Origin: Aquamicrobium sp. LC103
Lineage (GTDB): Bacteria > Pseudomonadota > Alphaproteobacteria > Rhizobiales > Rhizobiaceae
DNA: 64,000 nucleotides
Assembly (NCBI RefSeq): GCF_001014615.2
Contig: NZ_LBCQ02000018.1
Location: forward strand, 1-64,000
Direction: 5' to 3'
The position numbers and the translations under genes are program-made. Shown in pieces: positions 16,520 through 23,711 of the stretch (position 1 is the first letter of the stretch; the number at the start of each line of letters is the position of its first letter). The notes under the pieces were generated by a model. The model saw only the letters and a list, made by a program, of their open reading frames with translations. It did no database searches and was not told the origin of the DNA.

Positions 16520-16545
16520 TTCAACAGGCGAATGCGGTGATCCTT

Positions 16546-17277
16546 ATGCAACCTCTCGCGGATATTCAGACGAAAAGCTTGTCGTCGCAGATCTACCTGC
16601 ATCTGCGCCAGCAACTCATGTCGGCACGCTTCCATCCCGGCGACCGGCTGAAGATCCGCGATCTTGCCCAAAGCCTCGGCACCAGCGAGACGCCGGTGCG
16701 CGAAGCGCTCCTGCAACTCGTCAAGGACGGCGCGCTGGAGATGAAGCCCGGCTATTACATCCGGGTTCGGCGGGTGAACCTGAAGGAATATCTCGAAATC
16801 CGCGATATCCGCCTTCTGCTCGAGCCTCATGCGGCCCTGCAGGCGCTGCCGCATATCGACGATGCGTTCATCGATGAGCTTTCAGCCATTCATGACGTGC
16901 TCGTGCGCGCGGAGCGCGACAAGGATTATTCGACCGCGCTTCAAGCCAATTACGATTTTCACTTCTCCGTCTATCGCAAGTCGGAGATGCCGCATCTGAT
17001 CGAAATGCTCGAACGCCTGTGGATCCAGATCGGGCCGCTGCTGACGTTCCTCTATCCCTACGGACATCCGACCTATGACGCCGATCATCAGCATCTGAAC
17101 GTGCTCAAGGCGCTCAGGGCGCGCGATCCGCAGGCGATACGCGCGGCCTTCGAGGCGGATCTGATCGAAGGCGGGCGCAACTTCCTCCGCTATCTCGAAG
17201 AGATCGAAGGCAAGGACGTACCTGAAGCGCCCGACAATGAGGCGCCTCGGCGCCATACAGGACGAAGAGCCGGATAA
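16546..17277 (+). CDS. GntR-family transcriptional regulator, FCD-domain subfamily
   Basis: The 243-residue regulator has an N-terminal winged helix (about residues 8-70, with LAQSLGTSETPVREALLQL as the GntR recognition helix) and an all-helical FCD ligand-binding domain (about 80-230). The metal/ligand residues typical of FCD proteins appear in NYDFHFSVY and in DHQHLNVLKALRARD. The start is placed at the ATG that gives the usual short tail before the HTH; its ribosome-binding site is weak. It is cotranscribed with the amidase genes (TAATG overlap). It is the natural candidate for binding the three TGATACATGATATATC-type sites. Confidence 0.9.
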   Translation: MQPLADIQTKSLSSQIYLHLRQQLMSARFHPGDRLKIRDLAQSLGTSETPVREALLQLVKDGALEMKPGYYIRVRRVNLKEYLEIRDIRLLLEPHAALQALPHIDDAFIDELSAIHDVLVRAERDKDYSTALQANYDFHFSVYRKSEMPHLIEMLERLWIQIGPLLTFLYPYGHPTYDADHQHLNVLKALRARDPQAIRAAFEADLIEGGRNFLRYLEEIEGKDVPEAPDNEAPRRHTGRRAG

Positions 17278-17618
17278 TGGATCACACGAGCGACCCCAAC
17301 GCGGTACGGCATACGTTCGACCCGACCAGGTTCGACCTGGCGCGCGAGTTCCGCGACAGGCCGCTCGGGCCTTACAGCCTCGACCTGCAACGCCTGCTCG
17401 TGCGCATGCGATGGGGGCCGACGGCGGGCCGCTACGTGCTCCTGGTCCTCGAACCCGGAAAGCGCTGGCAACTCGGACAATTGCCGCCGAAGCGCGGCGA
17501 CAAGGTCAAACTGTTCGAAGGCGTCGAATTCAGTTCATTGGCCGATGCCGAATGGCACGTCTTCCAGCTTCGCTGGAAAGAAATCGCTGGAATCCCTCTC
17601 GACCTGGAACGATCATGA
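17277..17618 (+). CDS. N,N-dimethylformamidase small (alpha) subunit-like protein
   Basis: The 113-residue protein lies immediately before a dimethylformamidase large-subunit homologue, with ATGA overlap, as in the known two-subunit dimethylformamidases, whose small subunit is about 130 residues. It is rich in Arg, Leu and aromatic residues (LRWKEIAGIPLDLERS at the end) and has no enzyme motif of its own, which fits a structural subunit. Assignment rests mainly on position, size and the unmistakable partner. It starts by sharing one base with the GntR stop. Confidence 0.72.
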   Translation: MDHTSDPNAVRHTFDPTRFDLAREFRDRPLGPYSLDLQRLLVRMRWGPTAGRYVLLVLEPGKRWQLGQLPPKRGDKVKLFEGVEFSSLADAEWHVFQLRWKEIAGIPLDLERS

Positions 17619-19891
17619 GCGTCGAAACCAATCGCTTCCTCGGCTATCCCGATCGCCTCAGCGTTCCGACGGGCGAACGGATCGTCTTCCATCTGAGTTC
17701 AGCCGAAGCAGCCGTGGACGCCGCGATCGTACGCTTTCGTTGCGCGGATGCCGACGCGAGCGGACCGGGGCTCAGATACACGGTCCTTCCCTCCCCTGTC
17801 GATGGCGAGCATCCATGCACGGACCAGGAGATCAGGCCCGGCTCGGCGGCGATCGTGGAAGATGTCGGCCGCCTTGCCTTGCAAGGGTCCTGGTCGATCG
17901 GATGCCATGTCTGGCCAACGCGCCTGGACGACGAGAACCAGACGCTGCTCGCCCGCTGGTGTGACGAGACCGAGACTGGCTACGCCCTGTGCCTCAGCCC
18001 GCAGCGCGGGCTTTGTCTGCGGCTCGGAGCCGCCTCCGAAGGCCCGGTCGAAGTTTTCACGGACGCGCCTTTGCGGCCACGGCATTGGTACTGGGTCTCG
18101 GCTTCGTTTTCCGCCGAAACCGGCAAGGCGGTGCTCACGCAATGGCTGCTTGCCGACGGCGGGACGCCCGAGGAAATCATCGAACGCGAGTTCGACGTTT
18201 CGGGCGAGTGGGCCCTCGACGCAGGCATTCCCTTCGTCATGGCCGCCCACGCGGCCGCCAATTCGCCGCTGAAACTCGCCGGACATTTCGACGGCAAGCT
18301 GGATTCGCCAAGGATAGCGGCAGGTATCCACGCCGCCGCGGCGCTGCGCCATATCGAGCCCATGGCGCGCTCTGGTGCTCCCTCCAGCGAGGTTATCGCG
18401 TTCTGGGATTTCTCGATCGGGATCGACACGCTCGTCGTGCGCGATCTTTCCGCCAACGCCCTTCACGGCCGGCTGCACCAATTGCCGCGTCGCGCCGTCA
18501 CCGGCGTCAACTGGAGTGGAACGGTCCACGACTGGCGACTCGCTCCGCGCGAATACGGCGCGATCCATTTTCATTCCGACGACCTCTACGATTGCGGCTG
18601 GACGCCGACGCTGAAGCTCGACGTGCCTGCGGACTGGCGCTCGGGCTTTTACGCGCTACGGCTGCGCCTGCCGGGCGAGGGAGATCGGGGAGCCCGGGAT
18701 GTCGCGGTCGAGAGCTTCATCCCCTTCTTCGTCACGCCAGGAATCGGCCGCCCCCGCGCCCGGCTTGCGGTGGTGGCATCGACGGCCACCTATCTCGCCT
18801 ATGCCAACAGCGCGCTGCGGCTCTATCACGTCCATTTCCAGGGACTGACCGAGCACGTGCTCCAGCTCACCTTCGACGACCTCTACCTGCAGGAGCACCC
18901 CGAGCTCGCGCAATCGACCTACGACACGCATGTCGACGGCAGCGGCCGCTGCTACAGTTCCTGGCTGCGGCCGATCCTCAACATGCGGCCGCGCGCCAAC
19001 CCCTTCAACCTGGTCAGCGACACCCATTTCATCGACTGGCTCGAGGAGCAGGGCATCGACTACGACGTCATCACCGATGTGGAGCTCGACCGCGAGGGCG
19101 TGCGTGCCGTCGAACCCTATCGCGTGGTCTGCACGCTTACCCACCCGGAATATTACACGTTCAACATGATGAACGCCCTGCTGGCATACCAGAATGCCGG
19201 CGGGCGGCACATTTGCATGGGCGCCAACTCGTTTTACTGGCGCTGCGCCTTCCATCCCGTTGCCCCGGCCGCACTGGAGGTACGGCGTGGCATGGCCGGG
19301 ACGCGAACATGGGAATCTCAAGCCGGCGAAGTTCATCTCGCCGGGACGGGAGAGCCCGCCGCCCTTTGGCGGCACAGCGGCTTTGCTCCGCAAAAGCTCG
19401 TCGGCGTCGGCTTTGCCGCGATGGTCTACGACCATCCAGGCTATTATTTGCGAACCGACGCCAGTGACGACCCGCGCGTCTCCTTCATCGTCGAAGGCAT
19501 CGAAAAGGAAGAACGCATCGGCGATTTCGGCGTCCGCATCGGAGGAGCCGTCGGCATCGAAATCGACAGGCACGACATCGATCTCGGCAGCCCTGCTCAC
19601 GCGATCGTTCTCGCCACCTCGCACGGGCTCGGCACGGGCGCCCTGCCGACGCCGGAGGAGTTCCGCACGATGGTGCACGGACTCGACGGCGAGCAGAACG
19701 CCCTCGTGCGCGCCGACATGGTGTTCTTCGAGACGCCCAATGGCGGCGCGGTCTTCGCGACCGGGTCGATTTCCTTCGCGCTCTCGCTCAGCACCAACGA
19801 TTACCGGAACAATGTCAGCCAACTGACGGGCAACGTCGTTCGGCGCTTCCTTTCCGACGAGCCGTTCGCGATGCCGCGGCCGGCGGCCTGA
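17615..19891 (+). CDS. N,N-dimethylformamidase large (beta) subunit-like amidohydrolase
   Basis: The protein has 758 residues from the ATG that overlaps the small-subunit stop, close to the 762 of known enzymes. Residues about 80-245 look like a LamG/concanavalin-type domain, and residues about 385-740 are the C-terminal dimethylformamidase catalytic domain. The reported iron site uses two Tyr and one Glu. Candidate ligands here are Tyr396 (ATYLAYAN), Tyr436 (QSTYDTH) and Glu512 (LTHPEYYTF), matched by context from memory of the Paracoccus enzyme. Known enzymes release dimethylamine and formate from dimethylformamide. A PotABCD-like importer in the same operon argues for a more polar amide substrate. 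Confidence 0.85.
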   Translation: MSVETNRFLGYPDRLSVPTGERIVFHLSSAEAAVDAAIVRFRCADADASGPGLRYTVLPSPVDGEHPCTDQEIRPGSAAIVEDVGRLALQGSWSIGCHVWPTRLDDENQTLLARWCDETETGYALCLSPQRGLCLRLGAASEGPVEVFTDAPLRPRHWYWVSASFSAETGKAVLTQWLLADGGTPEEIIEREFDVSGEWALDAGIPFVMAAHAAANSPLKLAGHFDGKLDSPRIAAGIHAAAALRHIEPMARSGAPSSEVIAFWDFSIGIDTLVVRDLSANALHGRLHQLPRRAVTGVNWSGTVHDWRLAPREYGAIHFHSDDLYDCGWTPTLKLDVPADWRSGFYALRLRLPGEGDRGARDVAVESFIPFFVTPGIGRPRARLAVVASTATYLAYANSALRLYHVHFQGLTEHVLQLTFDDLYLQEHPELAQSTYDTHVDGSGRCYSSWLRPILNMRPRANPFNLVSDTHFIDWLEEQGIDYDVITDVELDREGVRAVEPYRVVCTLTHPEYYTFNMMNALLAYQNAGGRHICMGANSFYWRCAFHPVAPAALEVRRGMAGTRTWESQAGEVHLAGTGEPAALWRHSGFAPQKLVGVGFAAMVYDHPGYYLRTDASDDPRVSFIVEGIEKEERIGDFGVRIGGAVGIEIDRHDIDLGSPAHAIVLATSHGLGTGALPTPEEFRTMVHGLDGEQNALVRADMVFFETPNGGAVFATGSISFALSLSTNDYRNNVSQLTGNVVRRFLSDEPFAMPRPAA

Positions 19892-19917
19892 AATCAAGTT
19901 TCGATCGAGGAGGCGTC

Positions 19918-21585
19918 ATGTCCCGAAAGCCCGAGTTCCGCGGGCCCGAGCACGGCTCGTTCAATATCGCACCGCGCGTGGCCAAGGCGATGCATGCCGA
20001 CGACCATTGGCACAGCAAACCCTGGTACGAGGCGCCGCGCGAGGACCCGGCGTTCCCCGAAGTCTACACCTACACCGACGCCATGTCCTACGATCCCGGC
20101 GACGAGGTACGGTTCCATTCGAGCTCGACCGCGCGGTCGTGGTCGCTCGAAATCTACCGCGACGGGGCGGAGCCTGAAACGGTCCACAAGGCCGAACTTC
20201 CCGGCTCGTTCCATCCGATGCCTTCCGAGGCCTATCGCAATGGATGCGACTGGCCGGTCGGCCACAACTGGCGCCTGCCCGAGGACCTGCGCTCGGGCTT
20301 CTACCGCGTCGTCTCCACCTGCATGAGGGCCGACGGAGGCCGCTTCGTCCAGCACCATTTCTTCGTCGTTCGACCCACCGCGGAAACACGCCGCGCAAGC
20401 ATCCTGATGATCCTGCCGACCGCGACCTGGACGGCCTACAACGACTGGGGCGGCGCCAACCATTATTTCGGGATCGTCGGCCCGGAGCGCGACCGGCCCT
20501 CGCCTGTCCTGAGCCTCCAGCGGCCATGGACGCGCGGCATCGTGTGGCTGCCGGCGGGCGCCCCGCGCATTTGCGCCGATCCCGCGCCGGAAATGGGCGA
20601 CGCGCCGCGATATCCGATGAAGGAATGGGCCTTCGCCAATGGGTTCGGCCAATATTACGCCGCCGCCGGCTGGGCACAATTCGACCGCCATTTCGTGGTG
20701 TGGGCGGAGCGCGAAGGCTATGAACTCGACTTCATCACGCAGACGGACCTGCATTACAGCCCGGAACGTCTCGACGCATATCCCTGCGTCGTGATCGTCG
20801 GCCATGACGAGTACTGGACGCGCGAAATGCGCCTCAACATAGAGGGGTACGTGGATCGGGGCGGCAATCTTGCCCGCTTCGGCGCGAATTTCCTCTGGCA
20901 GATCAGGCTGGACGACGACGGACGGACCCAGCATTGCTACAAGTTCAAGGCGGGGGAGGAAGACCCCGTTCGCGGCACGGATGCCGCCGAAACGCTGACG
21001 ACCGCCTGGGAAGACAGGCACGTCGCATGGCCGGGCGCGTCCACCGTCGGCGTCAACGGGATGCAGGGCCTCTATGCCTCCTGGGGCGGATTCGCACCGC
21101 GCGGACAGAAGGGCTTCACCGTCTATCGCCCGGAGCACTGGGTCTTCGAAGGCACCGGGCTTCACTATGCCGACATATTCGGAGACAAGGCGCACATATT
21201 CGCCTACGAGGTCGATGGGCTCGACTACACCTTCCGCCACGGCCTGCCCTACGCGGTGCCGGCCGAGGGCATACCGGACGATATCGAAATCCTCGCCATG
21301 GCGCCTGCGGTGCTTGCCGAAGACGAGCCCGAGGGTGACGGGTTCCGCTATTATGTACGCGGCAGCGACCATGAAGGCCTCGTTCAGGCGGCCACGGGAG
21401 AAGCGACCCGCGAGAATCTGAAGCGCTACAAATACGGCTCCGGCATGATGGTGAACATGAAGCGCGGCAAGGGCGAGGTCCTCACCGCGGCCACCTGCGA
21501 ATGGGTAATGGGGTTGAAACGCGGCGATCCCTTCACGCAGCAGATCACACGCAACGTTCTGGATCGCTTCTCCGCAAGGCGGTAG
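19918..21585 (+). CDS. second dimethylformamidase-like catalytic subunit without LamG domain
   Basis: The 555-residue protein parallels residues about 330-758 of the preceding large subunit. An Ig-like segment (SYDPGDEVRFHSSST, GFYRVVST, HHFFVVRP) is followed by the catalytic domain with TATWTAYNDWGG (Tyr174) and VIVGHDEYWT (Glu298) at the places of the iron-binding Tyr and Glu. It lacks the N-terminal LamG domain. GAGGAGGCGTC precedes the ATG, 26 bases after the upstream gene, so it is in the operon. Whether it forms a mixed complex or attacks a second amide is open. Confidence 0.8.
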   Translation: MSRKPEFRGPEHGSFNIAPRVAKAMHADDHWHSKPWYEAPREDPAFPEVYTYTDAMSYDPGDEVRFHSSSTARSWSLEIYRDGAEPETVHKAELPGSFHPMPSEAYRNGCDWPVGHNWRLPEDLRSGFYRVVSTCMRADGGRFVQHHFFVVRPTAETRRASILMILPTATWTAYNDWGGANHYFGIVGPERDRPSPVLSLQRPWTRGIVWLPAGAPRICADPAPEMGDAPRYPMKEWAFANGFGQYYAAAGWAQFDRHFVVWAEREGYELDFITQTDLHYSPERLDAYPCVVIVGHDEYWTREMRLNIEGYVDRGGNLARFGANFLWQIRLDDDGRTQHCYKFKAGEEDPVRGTDAAETLTTAWEDRHVAWPGASTVGVNGMQGLYASWGGFAPRGQKGFTVYRPEHWVFEGTGLHYADIFGDKAHIFAYEVDGLDYTFRHGLPYAVPAEGIPDDIEILAMAPAVLAEDEPEGDGFRYYVRGSDHEGLVQAATGEATRENLKRYKYGSGMMVNMKRGKGEVLTAATCEWVMGLKRGDPFTQQITRNVLDRFSARR

Positions 21586-21634
21586 CGTTCATCCCGCAAG
21601 CGCTCGACCGCGGATCGAAACGGGCGCCGCGGCT

Positions 21635-21668
21635 TTTGTTACGGGCAGCCGCAACATTCTGTAACAAA
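21635..21668. repeat. inverted repeat downstream of the amidase operon
   Basis: TTTGTTAC (21635-21642) and GTAACAAA (21661-21668) are a perfect 8-base inverted repeat with an 18-base spacer, about 50 bases after the last amidase gene. The stem is AT-rich and the loop long, so it is a poor intrinsic terminator. It could instead be a protein-binding site. Otherwise the 261-base gap 21586-21846 between the convergent genes shows nothing recognisable. Confidence 0.3.
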
Positions 21669-21846
21669 GCTTTATTGTCCACCGCCCGTCGAATCTCGCA
21701 ATTTGCCTTCGCGGCGGACCGTTTCACGGGCAACCGCAGGGCCGGTGCCACTCCCAAGCCCCCCGCCCCAAAGTGGCCCGGCCTGTTCTCCTCCCTTGTA
21801 GCCCAACGGCTCAGGCGCCTTGGAGCGGTTTCTCCGGTAGCAGCCT

Positions 21847-22284
21847 CTATACCTGGCGCAGCAACGCCAGGGTCGCTTCGTCCTCGCGCCCGGAGAAAAA
21901 CACGCCCAGCGCGTCGCGAAAGACATTGTCGTCCGCCGCCTCGGCGCGCGCGAACAAAGTCATCGACGAGCCGAACTTCATGGCGTCGAGCGAGCCGAGG
22001 ATGGTTTCCGCGCTTTCCGCGGAATGCATCAGCATGGCCCGCGTCGCGTCCTTCAGACGAGGTCCGAGGAGCGGATGGCGGAGATAGGCGCGCGCTTCGT
22101 CGAGAGAAGCGATGCCATAGCGCTGGGCGGCCGGGGAACGCCCGAGGCCACGCAATTGCGGGAAGACGAACCATATCCAATGGCTGCGCTTTCGCCCGGC
22201 GCGCAGCTCCCCGATCGCCGCGTCAAAGGCCGAAGCTTGAGCGTCGACGAAGCGCTGAAGGTCGAAAGGATCGTCGAACGGCAT
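21847..22284 (-). CDS. DUF1810 family protein
   Basis: This 145-residue cytosolic protein matches the DUF1810 family by length and by its characteristic opening (DDPFDLQRFVDAQ) and core segments SHWIWFVFPQLRGLG and YGIASLDEARAYL. Family function is not established. The ATG at 22284 is chosen because it gives the family-typical start and has AGGTGG just upstream; the TTG at 22320 adds a non-conserved extension. It is convergent with the amidase operon and lies 78 bases downstream of the type I secretion genes. Confidence 0.82.
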   Translation of the reverse strand: MPFDDPFDLQRFVDAQASAFDAAIGELRAGRKRSHWIWFVFPQLRGLGRSPAAQRYGIASLDEARAYLRHPLLGPRLKDATRAMLMHSAESAETILGSLDAMKFGSSMTLFARAEAADDNVFRDALGVFFSGREDEATLALLRQV

Positions 22285-22362
22285 GCCACCTGTTGTCCGC
22301 GCGAAGGCCCGCAAGGTCAATACCGTTGCGGCTCGCCGCAGGGTCGCGCTCGCTTTGCCGAG

Positions 22363-23700
22363 CTACTGCTCCAGGAACGCGCGCGACATGCTGTCGGTGA
22401 CCGGCTTGGTGAGATAGGAAAAGAAGGTCCTCTCCGCCGTCTGGATCATGATCTCCACCGGCATGCCGGGTGTCGGCGAAAAGCCGGGCACGCGTGCCAG
22501 CTCGCTGACCGGCAGATTGACGCGCGCCAGATAGACCTCGCGCTTGCCGTCACCGGCCGTGTCCGGCAGGGAATCGGCCGAGACGTAGTAGACCTCTCCA
22601 TTCAGCACGGGCGTGGTACGGAGATTGAGCGCGGTGAGCCGGACCGTCGCCTTCTGTCCTATCTTGACGTTGTCGATCTCGGTTCGCGGCACCTGCGTTT
22701 CGATGATCAGCGGAACGTCGGTCGGCAATATTTCCAATATGCTCTTGCCGCTTTCGATGACGCCGCCGGACGTGTGGTAGAGCATGCGCACGACCGTGCC
22801 TTCGACGGGCGCGACGATCGTCGCCCGCCCCAGCACGTTCTCGGCTTCCCGCATCTGCTGACGCACGCTGTCAAGCTCGGCTTCGACGCTCTGCAGCTCG
22901 TCGAGCGCCGCCTGCTTGTAGGCGGCCATGGTCTGGCCGATCTGCTGCTCATGCTTCTTTATCTGGGCGAGCGTTTCTGAAACCTCGGCCGCCAGCCGGC
23001 CCATCTGCCCTTCCGCGTCGGCGATGGCACGCTCGATGGCCTTGACCTCCGTGTGGCGCAGGAGCCCCTTTTCCATGAGGATTTTCTTGCCCACGCGTTC
23101 TTCCTGAAGCAGCACCAGTTGCCGCTCCATGGAACCCTGCTCTTGCCGATAGCCGCCTGCCCGGAATTCCAGCGCCCTTATGTTCTGGCTGAGCAATCCG
23201 ATCTCGCTCTCGAGCTTGCTGCGGGAGGCCTCGAAATTACGTTCCTGGCTCAGCATGATCGCCTCGACATCGTCATCCGAGCGGTTGTCCATGATGATCT
23301 CGGGAAATGTCACTTCCTTCTCGCCGGCCGCCTCCGCCATCAACCGTGCGTGAATGCCTTCGAGCCGCAGCCTGCGAAGGAAGAACTGGCGCTCGTTGGC
23401 GCGCGCCGCGGTCTCGTCGAGCTTCACCAGCGGCTGGTTGAGCTCGACATAATCGCCCTCGCTGACCAGCAATTCGTTGATGATGCCGCCTTCGAGATGC
23501 TGCACGATCTTGTTCTGCCCGGTCGCCACGAAGCTGCCCTGGGTGATCACAGCCGCGGCCAGCGGCGCGGTCATCGCCCAGGTGCCGAACCCGCCGAAAC
23601 AGACCGTCAGAAGGGCAAGCCCGACGATCGTCTGCTTGCTGATGGAGCGTGGAACGTCAGCATACCATTCCAGATCGTGATGCAGTGCCGAATTGCTCAT
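22363..23700 (-). CDS. type I secretion HlyD-family periplasmic adaptor (membrane fusion protein)
   Basis: The protein has 445 residues. A short cytoplasmic tail is followed by one transmembrane helix (about 25-45, IVGLALLTVCFGGFGTWAM), a lipoyl-like half motif (GTWAMTAPLAAAVITQGSFV, IVQHLEGGIINELLV), long coiled-coil segments (about 105-300) and the HlyD C-terminal signature region (VPLIIETQVPRTEIDNVKIG, PGMPVEIMI). It bridges the ABC exporter encoded 11 bases upstream to an outer-membrane TolC, which is not encoded here. The longer open frame to 24786 is a shadow of the exporter gene. Confidence 0.92.
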   Translation of the reverse strand: MSNSALHHDLEWYADVPRSISKQTIVGLALLTVCFGGFGTWAMTAPLAAAVITQGSFVATGQNKIVQHLEGGIINELLVSEGDYVELNQPLVKLDETAARANERQFFLRRLRLEGIHARLMAEAAGEKEVTFPEIIMDNRSDDDVEAIMLSQERNFEASRSKLESEIGLLSQNIRALEFRAGGYRQEQGSMERQLVLLQEERVGKKILMEKGLLRHTEVKAIERAIADAEGQMGRLAAEVSETLAQIKKHEQQIGQTMAAYKQAALDELQSVEAELDSVRQQMREAENVLGRATIVAPVEGTVVRMLYHTSGGVIESGKSILEILPTDVPLIIETQVPRTEIDNVKIGQKATVRLTALNLRTTPVLNGEVYYVSADSLPDTAGDGKREVYLARVNLPVSELARVPGFSPTPGMPVEIMIQTAERTFFSYLTKPVTDSMSRAFLEQ

Positions 23701-23711
23701 TTCCCGCCCCT

